Positions 27,920 to 36,363 of a DNA stretch of 44,745 nt are shown in pieces. Position numbers and translations under genes: made by a program. Position 1 is the stretch's first letter; the number at the start of each line of letters is the position of its first letter. Below the pieces are notes generated by a model, which worked only from the letters and a program-made list of their open reading frames with translations, made no database searches and had not been told where the DNA came from. The DNA is taken from assembly GCA_025455485.1 (NCBI GenBank), contig JALOMJ010000001.1, positions 1 to 44,745 of the forward strand, in the 5' to 3' direction. This DNA is from Bacteroidia bacterium (GTDB lineage Bacteria; Bacteroidota; Bacteroidia; B-17B0; Aurantibacillaceae).

Positions 27920-27936
27920 TTACCATAAAGAGTAAC

Positions 27937-28656
27937 ATGAAATACAATGGAAAAGTGGTGCTCATTACAGGGTCAAGCCGTGGAATCGGTCTTGAAATCA
28001 CAAACTACTTTCTTGAGCAAGGGGCAAGTGTTATAGGAATCAGCCGTTCTGTTTCAACACTCAAACACGAACACTATGTTCATTTTGCAGTTGATTTAGG
28101 TGATTCAGAAGCTTTACTGCACTTTTTCAAAAAGCAAATTGTACCCGCCTATCCTCAAATTGATATTGTCATTAATAATGCTGCCGTTCTTACTACCCAA
28201 CACGCCATGATTATGCCGGCAAAAAATGCCATTGAAATGGTGAATGTCAATCTGCTCGGTGCATTTTTTATTTCCAGAGAAGCCGCTAAATTGATGAGAA
28301 AACAAGGGAATGCACGCATTATCAACATCAGCTCTATGACCACAAGTCTTGAACCAATAGGCGAATCCATTTATGCTGCGTGCAAATCAGGCATGGTCAC
28401 CATGAACAACATACTTGCTAAAGAGCTGTCCTCCTATGGCATCACGTGCAATACCTTGTCCATCACAGCATACGAAACCGACATGCTTAATCAACATTCA
28501 GACGTGGCCAAAGAAAAAATCAAAACACTCATCAGCAACCTTCCCATTCCGAGAATAGCCACAAAAGAGGATATTTTTAATGTCATCGATTTTTTTGCCT
28601 CTCCGAATAGTTCATACATCACTGCTCAAACCATTTTTTTAGGTGGCATCAATTAA
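27937..28656 (+). CDS. FabG-like SDR, probable 3-oxoacyl-ACP reductase
   Basis: The 239-aa product is a classical short-chain dehydrogenase: TGSSRGIG cofactor loop (11-18), NNAAV (80-84), Ser133 in ISSM, and YxxxK (Tyr146, Lys150 in SIYAACKSG). The residue pattern GSSRG suggests NADP(H). Beside an ACP and a KAS III the best guess is beta-ketoacyl-ACP reduction; a sugar-nucleotide reductase is possible. It overlaps the next gene by 14 nt. Confidence 0.86.
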   Translation: MKYNGKVVLITGSSRGIGLEITNYFLEQGASVIGISRSVSTLKHEHYVHFAVDLGDSEALLHFFKKQIVPAYPQIDIVINNAAVLTTQHAMIMPAKNAIEMVNVNLLGAFFISREAAKLMRKQGNARIINISSMTTSLEPIGESIYAACKSGMVTMNNILAKELSSYGITCNTLSITAYETDMLNQHSDVAKEKIKTLISNLPIPRIATKEDIFNVIDFFASPNSSYITAQTIFLGGIN

Positions 28657-29317
28657 CGACGATATCATCTTAATCAAAAACAAAACTTTTGTTTCAAACT
28701 CCTACCTGATTTGTGACAAAAAGGAAAACACATGCATAGTGGTTGACCCTGGACTTGATGCAGATATTCTTTTGGCTTCTATAAAAACTTCCGGTTTGCA
28801 ACCTCTGGCTATACTATCCACTCACGGTCATTTTGACCACATGGGTAGCGCCAAAGATATTCAAACGGAATACGCCATTCCATTTTATATGCATGAGGCA
28901 GATTACAAAATGTCACAGTCCGCTAATTTCTTTTTAAAAGTGGCAGGCATCCGCCACACCATAAAAACACCTCAACCCGATGTGCTTCTGAATTCTAATT
29001 CAAAAGAGATAAACATTGGTAGTTTTACCATTGGCATTTGGCATTTACCCGGTCACTCGCCCGGCTCTTGTGTTTTCAAATGGAACAATTATGTGTTAAC
29101 CGGTGATATACTTTATAAAAACGGCCTTGGCCCCGAGAGTATACCTAAAGAAGACAAAGAATTACTAAGTCATTCCATCCTGAAACTATTTACCTTATGC
29201 TCCGATGATTGTGTTGTATTGCCCGGTCACGGCTCACACGATAGTATGGGTTCTATCAAAACAAATAATTTGGCTTTAAAACAATTTCTTGAACTCAAAA
29301 ACCATGCAGCAAATTGA
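28643..29317 (+). CDS. Metallo-beta-lactamase-fold hydrolase
   Basis: The 224-aa product starts at GTG 28643 within the SDR's last codons. The metal-binding set is STHGHFDHMG (His61, His63, Asp65, His66), LPGHSPGS, GDILYKNGLG and LPGHGS, all intact, as in glyoxalase II/YcbL-like hydrolases. Such enzymes cleave thioesters. Between an ACP and a ketosynthase gene, a role as acyl-ACP or acyl-CoA thioesterase/editing enzyme is attractive (inference). Confidence 0.83.
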   Translation: MASINDDIILIKNKTFVSNSYLICDKKENTCIVVDPGLDADILLASIKTSGLQPLAILSTHGHFDHMGSAKDIQTEYAIPFYMHEADYKMSQSANFFLKVAGIRHTIKTPQPDVLLNSNSKEINIGSFTIGIWHLPGHSPGSCVFKWNNYVLTGDILYKNGLGPESIPKEDKELLSHSILKLFTLCSDDCVVLPGHGSHDSMGSIKTNNLALKQFLELKNHAAN

Positions 29318-30305
29318 TTACGGTATAGGTATTATTGGCTGCGGGCATTACTTACCGGCGAACGTTCAAAGTAACGAGGAGCTATGCCGCTTAATTCCGG
29401 AACTGAGTCCGGATTGGATCATTGCCAAAACCGGCATAAAACGACGTTTTCACGTTTCAGCCGATGAGTCCGCTTCTTCCCTCGCATCCGAAGCCAGCAA
29501 AAAAGCCCTAGAGCGCGCTGGCGTGCAAGCAACTGATATAGGCCTGGTTATCGTGGCCTCCTTTAGTCAGGATTATTTATTTCCTCCCATGTCAGCTAAA
29601 ATTCATTCTATGTTTGGAATGAAAAAAAACTGTCAGATTATCGACATCAACACCAATTGTGTTGGGCTTGTAAGCGCTATAACGATAGCCTCAGAGCGAA
29701 TGATGCACGACCCTTCTATTACTCATGCCTTGCTGATTGGTGTTGAGGTTCTCTCCAGATACACGAACCCGGAAGACAAAGAAACAGCCATTTTTTTCAG
29801 CGACGGAGCTTCCGCCGTTGTTCTTGGCAAAACCGACAAACAGAAAGGGTATCAAAATGCAAAATTCATGACGGATTCATCAACCTACGAATCAGTAAGA
29901 ATGCGTGCCGGTGGATCTTCCTATCCTGCAGCTTCAAAAATGGATGAAGAAAAAGCCCTGTATATTGAACAAAACGGCCTGGCTACCTGGAAACAAGCCG
30001 TTAGCAACCTCCCTGTTGTGATTGACCAACTGCTAAAATGGGAGTCCCTGCCAATTCAAGAGGTCGATTTTATCATTTTTCACCAGGCCAATGGTTTCCT
30101 TATTGATTATATCATGAAAAAAATGAAAATCGGAACCGATAAAACCTACACCAATGTTGAAGAAATAGGCAATACAGGTTCTGCCAGCATTGGCATTGCG
30201 TTAAGCGAAGCCTATGAAAAAGGTAAAATAAAACCGGGAATGAATCTTTTGATTGCGGGAGTTGGGGCCGGATTTAACTTCGGTGCTTGTTTAATTAAAA
30301 CTTAA
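29304..30305 (+). CDS. KAS III (FabH-like) ketosynthase
   Basis: The product is 333 aa from ATG 29304, inside the end of the hydrolase gene; a TTG five codons earlier is weaker. The beta-ketoacyl-ACP synthase III triad is intact: Cys119 in INTNCVGLVS, His260 in IIFHQANG, Asn290 in IGNTGSASIG. The enzyme condenses an acyl thioester with a malonyl- or related ACP. It is divergent from housekeeping FabH (no AFDLxAACAG signature around Cys), in line with a specialised starter. Clusters that make glyceryl-ACP-derived tetronates also contain a FabH-like enzyme. Confidence 0.88.
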   Translation: MQQIDYGIGIIGCGHYLPANVQSNEELCRLIPELSPDWIIAKTGIKRRFHVSADESASSLASEASKKALERAGVQATDIGLVIVASFSQDYLFPPMSAKIHSMFGMKKNCQIIDINTNCVGLVSAITIASERMMHDPSITHALLIGVEVLSRYTNPEDKETAIFFSDGASAVVLGKTDKQKGYQNAKFMTDSSTYESVRMRAGGSSYPAASKMDEEKALYIEQNGLATWKQAVSNLPVVIDQLLKWESLPIQEVDFIIFHQANGFLIDYIMKKMKIGTDKTYTNVEEIGNTGSASIGIALSEAYEKGKIKPGMNLLIAGVGAGFNFGACLIKT

Positions 30306-30311
30306 TAGATA

Positions 30312-31250
30312 ATGTCATATCCATCAACAGCCAAAGACTTTTTATCCGAACTCATCAATGAGATCGCTCAAAAGGATCGCTTGCATTCCAAAAAAATAAA
30401 TGCAAACATCAATACACTTAGCGCTTCTCATCCTTCGCTATACGACGAACTTGTTGAATTAGTCAGACTTTATTTTAGTACACGCGAGCTGAGCATGGAA
30501 CGGATTGCCTCAGATTACCTCAAAATGATTCGCGACATGCGCGCCGAAGGGCTGTATTTTTACAAGCACGGTAAGTACAGATGCGAAAATCAGAAAGTCG
30601 CTAATGAATACGTGTATTCAAAGCCCGATGTAATGTCGTATTACATGCATGCACTTTTGGTGTCACAAATACTTTGGAAACATCATTTCAATATTTTTGT
30701 GCATTTCCAGCAACAACTTAAAGTGTTATTTCCTGCAAATGCAGCATTAAAAATTTTAGACATTGGCCCAGGTCATGGTTTTTTCTCTTTCCTCATAAAA
30801 AAGGAATTCCCTTCCTACGAAAAAATCGACGTGGTGGATATTAGTCAAACATCGCTCGAAATGACCAAACGTATCATCGGCATCGATCAGGGCAAGATCA
30901 ATTACACTCTTTCCGATATTTTTGACTACGAGGTGACTGAGAAATACGATTTTATTGTTCTTGGAGAAGTGCTGGAACACCTTGATGAACCCGGAGAAAT
31001 CCTTAAAAAATTGTCTCATCTGATGCACAAAGAAGGTTTGTTATGGATCACCACCCCAACCAATTCTCCTGCACTCGACCACGTTTACCTGTTTCACAAC
31101 AAAGAGGAAGTATTAACTTTAATTAAAAGTTCAGGGCTTGACATCGTGAACACGTGTAACTATTTTGCAGAGGATATGGATGAAGAAACAGCCTTGAAAA
31201 ACAAAATCACGAATCTGGTTGGACTTTTTGCCAAAAATAAATCACTATGA
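30312..31250 (+). CDS. SAM-dependent methyltransferase
   Basis: The 312-aa product has a class I SAM-binding core: motif I LKILDIGPGHGFF (146-158), acidic loop VVDISQ and FIVLGEVLEHLDEPGEIL. The N-terminal 140 residues are helical, with no family recognised. It sits 6 nt after the KAS III gene and overlaps the MaoC-SDR start by 4 nt (ATGA). It probably methylates an ACP-bound acyl chain or a sugar; O- and C-methylation both fit. Confidence 0.82.
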   Translation: MSYPSTAKDFLSELINEIAQKDRLHSKKINANINTLSASHPSLYDELVELVRLYFSTRELSMERIASDYLKMIRDMRAEGLYFYKHGKYRCENQKVANEYVYSKPDVMSYYMHALLVSQILWKHHFNIFVHFQQQLKVLFPANAALKILDIGPGHGFFSFLIKKEFPSYEKIDVVDISQTSLEMTKRIIGIDQGKINYTLSDIFDYEVTEKYDFIVLGEVLEHLDEPGEILKKLSHLMHKEGLLWITTPTNSPALDHVYLFHNKEEVLTLIKSSGLDIVNTCNYFAEDMDEETALKNKITNLVGLFAKNKSL

Positions 31251-32434
31251 AAACATACGCCGAAATACAGGTTGGACAAAAAGAAACCCTTCATCACATC
31301 ATAACATCGGAGGACATTTCCAAATTTGTTGAACTTACCGGTGATGACAATAGATTGCATGTGGATGAAAAGTTTGCCAGCACCACTCCCTTCAAAAAAC
31401 CTGTCGTTCATGGTATGCTTGGCGCGTCTTTCATTTCTACCATTATTGGCACCAAGCTGCCCGGAGATGGTGCGCTATGGTTTTCTCAAAGCCTGGAGTT
31501 TCTTTTACCAGTTCGTGTAGGTGATGAATTAACCATTACCGCAGAAGTTCTCAAAAAACACGATAAAGAACAAATCATCGAACTGAAGACCGAAATACAC
31601 AACCAAAACAAGCAACTGGTTACAAAAGGTTTGGCTAAAGTAAAAGTCATCGCTACTGAAAAACCGGAAACCCAAACGGCAAAAATTGAAGCCCCTCAGC
31701 GGGTTGCATTGGTCATTGGCGGTACCGGCGGAATTGGCATGGCTACCTGCCTTCAATTGGCAAAAGATGGGTTCGACCTCATTGTGCATTACAACAAAAA
31801 CAAAGAAAAAGCTGAAGCCATCAAAACCCAAATTGAATCCTTAGGAAGAAAAGCCCTTTGCATTCAATCGAATATTACGGATGATAAAGAAATCCAGCAC
31901 ATGGTGGAAAAAGGGCTAAGGAATTTCGGAAGAATTGATGTGCTGGCCCATTGTGCAGCTTCAGTCATTCCGAATATCAAGTTTCAAGACCTCACCTGGT
32001 CAGATTACACCAAACAATTTGAACTCAATATTAAATCCAGCCTGAGTTTGATTCAGGCACTTGCACCGGGAATGATACAAGAGGGGTATGGAAAAATCAT
32101 TCACATAGGCAGTTTAGCCGCCGATAAACCAAATGCCGATTGGTCAGCCTACATTACAGCCAAATCGGCTTTAGAAGGCCTTACCAAGTCACTGGCTTTT
32201 GAGCTTGCTCCAAAGGGAATTCGAATCAATATGGTTTCTCCCAGCCTTGTAAGCACAGAACTCACCGCTGATGTTCCTGAAAAAATCAAACTGATGACCG
32301 CTGCACAAACACCATTGCGTCGCCTCGCTCTTGCCGAAGACGTGGCGGGGGTGATCAGTTTTCTGGCTTCCTCAAAATCTGATTTTTTAACAGGAGAGAA
32401 CATTCGCCTGAATGGCGGACAAATCATGTACTAA
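31247..32434 (+). CDS. MaoC hydratase-SDR fusion protein
   Basis: The 395-aa product has two domains. Residues about 1-135 are a MaoC/R-specific hydratase domain with TGDDNRLHVD (Asp33, His38) and PVVHGM. Residues about 150-395 are an SDR with GGTGGIG (158-164), Ser289, and YxxxK Tyr302/Lys306. One enzyme could therefore dehydrate/hydrate and reduce a beta-ketoacyl or enoyl thioester (inference). This domain pairing in one polypeptide is less common than separate genes. Overlaps the methyltransferase by 4 nt; FkbH starts 5 nt downstream. Confidence 0.88.
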   Translation: MKTYAEIQVGQKETLHHIITSEDISKFVELTGDDNRLHVDEKFASTTPFKKPVVHGMLGASFISTIIGTKLPGDGALWFSQSLEFLLPVRVGDELTITAEVLKKHDKEQIIELKTEIHNQNKQLVTKGLAKVKVIATEKPETQTAKIEAPQRVALVIGGTGGIGMATCLQLAKDGFDLIVHYNKNKEKAEAIKTQIESLGRKALCIQSNITDDKEIQHMVEKGLRNFGRIDVLAHCAASVIPNIKFQDLTWSDYTKQFELNIKSSLSLIQALAPGMIQEGYGKIIHIGSLAADKPNADWSAYITAKSALEGLTKSLAFELAPKGIRINMVSPSLVSTELTADVPEKIKLMTAAQTPLRRLALAEDVAGVISFLASSKSDFLTGENIRLNGGQIMY

Positions 32435-32438
32435 TTTC

Positions 32439-34187
32439 ATGGAAAACTTAAAATACACCGAAATTCTGCAACTGAACAAACAACTCAGTGGCACCATCTC
32501 CTCTGCACCCTACCAGATAGGCATTCTATCCAATGTGACCGTAAATGCCGGAAAAGAAATTTTAGAGTACGTCTGTCGGAAAAATCAGATTGAACCCACC
32601 ATTGAGATTGGAAATTTCGACAACATCGTTCAGGACGCTGCTCTCTTTCGCGACAAAAATTTAGTGATGGTGTTCTGGGATACACTCAACCTCATGGATC
32701 AGGTCAGCGAGTTCTTTGAGGATTTAGAAGAGGATACGATGGCCTCGTTTAAACAAAAAATCTACTCGGAACTTTCCATGGTTTTTAATAACTTGAGTTC
32801 CACACCTTCGGTTATTTTTAATTGTTTTTCTTCAGCTTATTACCCCATCAATGTAATTTCAGAAAGCAAAACCCATCGCTTTGTTTCAGAATTGAACCGG
32901 TATGTAAAAGAAAATGCCCCTTCCAATTTTGTACTGATGGACATTGATGCCATCTTTCAACAACATGGCCTGTCGCAATGTTACGACCAACGATTTTACC
33001 TTTCTTCCAAAGCCCCATACACCGTAAATTTCCTTAAACATTACATGGTTTCCATTGAACCGCTGTTGTTAAGGAACAATGGTAAACTTAAAAAAGCGCT
33101 GATTCTCGATTGCGATAACACCCTCTGGCAAGGCATCATTGGGGAAGATGGCCTGGAAGGTATTGACATGGCATCTTCCAGTAAAAAAGGTGTGTTTTTT
33201 CATAAAATACAGCAAATGGCGGTATTTTTGAGTAAGCGCGGAATTATCATTGGCCTTTGCAGTAAAAACAACGAAGCCGATGTTTTGGAGGCACTAAGAA
33301 CCCACAAAGACGCTGTGTTGAAAGAAGAGAACATCGTAATTCACAAAATCAACTGGAACGACAAAGCCGCTAACCTAAAAGCCATCGCTCAGGAACTCAA
33401 CATTGGAACCGATAGTCTTGTTTTTATAGACGATTCGGATTTTGAGATTAACCTGATACGTGAGAAACTGCCGGAAGTACATTGTATCCATGTTCCTGCA
33501 CTAATTTCAGACTATCCCCAACAACTGCTGAAAAACATCTACAAACTGTTTAATCTGAACCCTAACAAGGACGATCTGAAAAAAACAGAAATGTACAAAC
33601 AACAGTTCCAAAGAGAAAGTGCTAAAGATCAGTTTGGCTCCATTGACGATTATCTGGCTTCCCTTGGCATTGAACTCACGGTGTTGGTGGATGATGCCGC
33701 TTACATTCCCAGAATCTCCCAACTCACACAAAAAACAAATCAGTTTAATCTCACCACCTTAAGGTATACTGAAAATCAGATTGAACAGTTCATGGAACAT
33801 CCAAAGAGCTTTACGGCTTCCATGTTTGTGAAAGATAAATTTGGCGACAGCGGACTTACAGGAGTGTGTATTTTAAAAGAGGACGAAGGCGATCCCAGGG
33901 TCATCCATATCGATTCTTTGTTGATGAGCTGCAGAATATTGGGAAGAAACATCGAATATGTTTTTCTGGACCACGTAATTGAACTCGCCGAAAAAAAAGG
34001 GTACAGTACCATCAGAGCGCAGTTTATAACTACTAAAAAGAACGCACAAGTAAAAGATTATTATGAGAAAATAGGTTTTGAATTACTCAGAGAATCAGAA
34101 GGCACAAAATCCTATAGTCTAAATATTTCTACTTTTAAGCCCCGTAACATTCAATACATCAAAATAAACACCACATTAAACGTCTAA
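32439..34187 (+). CDS. FkbH-like HAD-superfamily acyl-ACP synthase (glyceryl-ACP type)
   Basis: The product is 582 aa from ATG 32439, after the preceding stop; the in-frame ATG at 32412 lies inside that gene. It has an N-terminal SGNH-like region (to about 215), then the FkbH HAD domain with DCDNTLW (224-230), SKNNEADV (275-282) and DDSDFE (331-336). A C-terminal GNAT-like domain (about 420-560) follows. FkbH proteins make D-glyceryl-S-ACP from 1,3-bisphosphoglycerate in methoxymalonyl- and tetronate-type pathways. An ACP is encoded directly downstream. Residues for substrate choice cannot be judged. Confidence 0.88.
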   Translation: MENLKYTEILQLNKQLSGTISSAPYQIGILSNVTVNAGKEILEYVCRKNQIEPTIEIGNFDNIVQDAALFRDKNLVMVFWDTLNLMDQVSEFFEDLEEDTMASFKQKIYSELSMVFNNLSSTPSVIFNCFSSAYYPINVISESKTHRFVSELNRYVKENAPSNFVLMDIDAIFQQHGLSQCYDQRFYLSSKAPYTVNFLKHYMVSIEPLLLRNNGKLKKALILDCDNTLWQGIIGEDGLEGIDMASSSKKGVFFHKIQQMAVFLSKRGIIIGLCSKNNEADVLEALRTHKDAVLKEENIVIHKINWNDKAANLKAIAQELNIGTDSLVFIDDSDFEINLIREKLPEVHCIHVPALISDYPQQLLKNIYKLFNLNPNKDDLKKTEMYKQQFQRESAKDQFGSIDDYLASLGIELTVLVDDAAYIPRISQLTQKTNQFNLTTLRYTENQIEQFMEHPKSFTASMFVKDKFGDSGLTGVCILKEDEGDPRVIHIDSLLMSCRILGRNIEYVFLDHVIELAEKKGYSTIRAQFITTKKNAQVKDYYEKIGFELLRESEGTKSYSLNISTFKPRNIQYIKINTTLNV

Positions 34188-34193
34188 GTAAAA

Positions 34194-34424
34194 ATGAACA
34201 ATAGCAGAATAAAACAAGTCATGAGTGCGGTTTTTGAAGTGCCTCTCGACAGCATTAACGAAAACAGCTCTACTGACAATTTAGAAAACTGGGACTCACT
34301 CCGTCACCTTAACCTCATCCTGGCGCTCGAAGAAGAATTTGGAGTGTCAATACCCGATGAAGAAGTGGGCAACCTTGTAAATTTTAAGTTGATTGAATTG
34401 ACAATTAATGAACTCGTTAAGTAA
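34194..34424 (+). CDS. Acyl carrier protein (second, FkbH-linked)
   Basis: The 76-aa product has a short ACP fold with Ser35 in ENWDSLRHLNL, the phosphopantetheine site, and EEEFGVSIPDEEV in the typical third-helix region. It follows fkbH by 6 nt and overlaps the ligase gene by 17 nt, an arrangement common in FkbH pathways where the ACP receives the glyceryl group. It is distinct from the 98-aa ACP earlier in the operon. Confidence 0.9.
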   Translation: MNNSRIKQVMSAVFEVPLDSINENSSTDNLENWDSLRHLNLILALEEEFGVSIPDEEVGNLVNFKLIELTINELVK

Positions 34425-35766
34425 CATTGATTTTTTACTGGAAGAATTCAGCAATTACGGCAATCAAACCGCAATTATCTGGAAAGATCAATCAGTTACT
34501 TATTCCCATATTCTAGAAAGGATAAAGTTTTGGAGTGAAAAATATCATTCCAGGTATTCCTACCGAATCGTTGGGCTTGAAAGCGATTTTAGTCCCGAAA
34601 CCATTGCCATGCTGTTTGCGCTTATTGAAGCAAATGCGGTAGTGGTACCCTTTGACATTTTACATTCTGAGAAAAATCAGAAAAAATACAGCATCGCTCA
34701 ACTCGATGCACTTATCCGCATAAAGGACGAAAATAAACCTGAATTTATAGAGTTTAGTCCAACTGAAAGCAAAAATCCGCTTTACATGCCAATCCTCAGT
34801 AATTCCAAGCCGGGACTGGTTCTTTTTACTTCCGGTTCATCAGGTGAACCTAAGGGGGCGCTCCATGATTTTCAAAAACTGCTCAACAAATTCAAAGTTA
34901 AACGCAAAGCTTTGCGTACAGTGAACTTTTTGTTATTTGATCACTGGGGTGGACTGAACACCCTGTTTCATATTTTATCTAACGGAGGAACAGTGGTTAT
35001 TCTTGAAAACAGAAGCCCTGACTACGTTTGTCAAACCATTGAAAAACATCAGGTGGAACTGTTGCCTACCTCTCCTACATTTTTAAACATGCTGGTATTG
35101 AGCAGGGCCTATGAACGTTTCTCCTTAAAAAGCCTGAAATTGATTTCGTACGGCGCTGAGCCCATGCCTGAAAGCCTGTTGAAACGTATTAACACTTTAT
35201 TTCCTGACATTAAATTACAACAAACCTATGGTCTAATTGAGCTGGGTGTGTTGCGTTCACAGTCAGAAGAAAATGGTTCGCTTTGGGTAAAGATTGGAGG
35301 CGAAGGTTACCAAACCAGGGTGGTGGATCATTTGCTTCAAATAAAATCTGACTCTGCCATGCTGGGTTACCTTAACGCTCCAAGTCCCTTTACTGAAGAC
35401 GGTTGGTTCATGACCGGCGATACAGTAGAAGTGAAAGGAGAATACATGAAGATTCTTGGAAGGAAATCCGAAATCATCAATGTAGGTGGAGAAAAAGTGT
35501 TTCCTCAGGAAGTGGAAAACGTTATTCTTGAAATTCCCGATGTAGAGGATGTTTTGGTATATTCCGAAAGCAATCCGCTTACCGGTAAAATAGTTTGTGC
35601 AAAAATTAAATACAAAGGAAATGAGAGTAAAGCCGAACTGGTTAAAAAAGTGAAGACTTATTGCCGAACCAAACTGGAACCCTTTAAAATACCCGTAAAA
35701 ATAGAGTTGGCGGATCAATCCTTTGAATCAGGCCGTTTCAAAAAAAGCAGAGTGAGTGGAAATTAA
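34408..35766 (+). CDS. Acyl-adenylate-forming ligase (AMP-binding)
   Basis: The 452-aa product is an ANL-superfamily ligase. It has FTSGSSGEPKG (140-150), TYGLIELG (273-280), TGD (336-338), GRKSEIINVGGEKVFP (351-366) and a catalytic-lysine region SGRFKKSR near 441-448. It is shorter than acyl-CoA synthetases and resembles stand-alone ligases that load a carrier protein. It is translated from an ATG inside the preceding ACP gene. It probably activates a free acid onto one of the two ACPs; the acid is unknown. Confidence 0.87.
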   Translation: MNSLSNIDFLLEEFSNYGNQTAIIWKDQSVTYSHILERIKFWSEKYHSRYSYRIVGLESDFSPETIAMLFALIEANAVVVPFDILHSEKNQKKYSIAQLDALIRIKDENKPEFIEFSPTESKNPLYMPILSNSKPGLVLFTSGSSGEPKGALHDFQKLLNKFKVKRKALRTVNFLLFDHWGGLNTLFHILSNGGTVVILENRSPDYVCQTIEKHQVELLPTSPTFLNMLVLSRAYERFSLKSLKLISYGAEPMPESLLKRINTLFPDIKLQQTYGLIELGVLRSQSEENGSLWVKIGGEGYQTRVVDHLLQIKSDSAMLGYLNAPSPFTEDGWFMTGDTVEVKGEYMKILGRKSEIINVGGEKVFPQEVENVILEIPDVEDVLVYSESNPLTGKIVCAKIKYKGNESKAELVKKVKTYCRTKLEPFKIPVKIELADQSFESGRFKKSRVSGN

Positions 35767-36346
35767 ATTCGACAAGGTTCTAGAGGGTGATTTTATCACA
35801 CTTAGAAAAACACAAGTGGAAGATGCCCCCGAAATTTATTCGTGGAGGACGGGAATGGGTGGTCAGTTCATGCGTCAACCCGACAACTATTCCGTTCAGA
35901 GCCAGGAAGAGTGGATCAGAAACCGTAACAACAATGAAATCAACTATATTATTTTTGACAACATATCCGGCAAAAAGGTAGGTGCAATCGGGATATATGA
36001 AGTGAATCCTGTTGATCAGGTCAGTAATGTTGGAAGATTAATCATTGCCGATGAATATTACGGAAAATCGACACCTTACGGCTTAGAAGCATTGCTGCTC
36101 ACCTATGATTATGTATTCAATAAAATGAATTTCCGTAAGATCACCGGCGATATTCTTGCAAACAATCAGGCCATGCACAAACTACAGGTTTTTTTGGGTA
36201 TGGTGCAGGAAGGATATTTAAAAAACCACGTCATCATCAAGGGGCAATTGCACGATCTTTATATTATGTCTATTTTTAAAGAGCAATTTAATACCGTGTA
36301 CAGTAAAAAAGTCCGTTTCTTACTTCAAAACTTTAAAAAAGGCTGA
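35756..36346 (+). CDS. RimL-type GNAT acyltransferase
   Basis: The 196-aa product starts at GTG 35756 within the last codons of the ligase gene; no earlier Met is available in frame, and the next Met is at residue 34. The fold is RimJ/RimL GNAT, with LRKTQVEDAPEIYSWR and GRLIIADEYYGKSTPYGLEALLL. PseH-like N-acyltransferases of flagellin and LPS glycan loci belong here, so acyl transfer to an aminosugar is a good guess. It would be the natural acceptor step for the carrier-bound acyl group (inference). Confidence 0.82.
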   Translation: MEIKFDKVLEGDFITLRKTQVEDAPEIYSWRTGMGGQFMRQPDNYSVQSQEEWIRNRNNNEINYIIFDNISGKKVGAIGIYEVNPVDQVSNVGRLIIADEYYGKSTPYGLEALLLTYDYVFNKMNFRKITGDILANNQAMHKLQVFLGMVQEGYLKNHVIIKGQLHDLYIMSIFKEQFNTVYSKKVRFLLQNFKKG

Positions 36347-36363
36347 TTTCAAAACCTTCAACA

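Noticed and set aside
35263..35718. 151-aa minus-strand frame inside the ligase gene
   Set aside because: The ligase on the + strand has all ANL motifs; the opposite frame is rich in Phe and shows no domain pattern.
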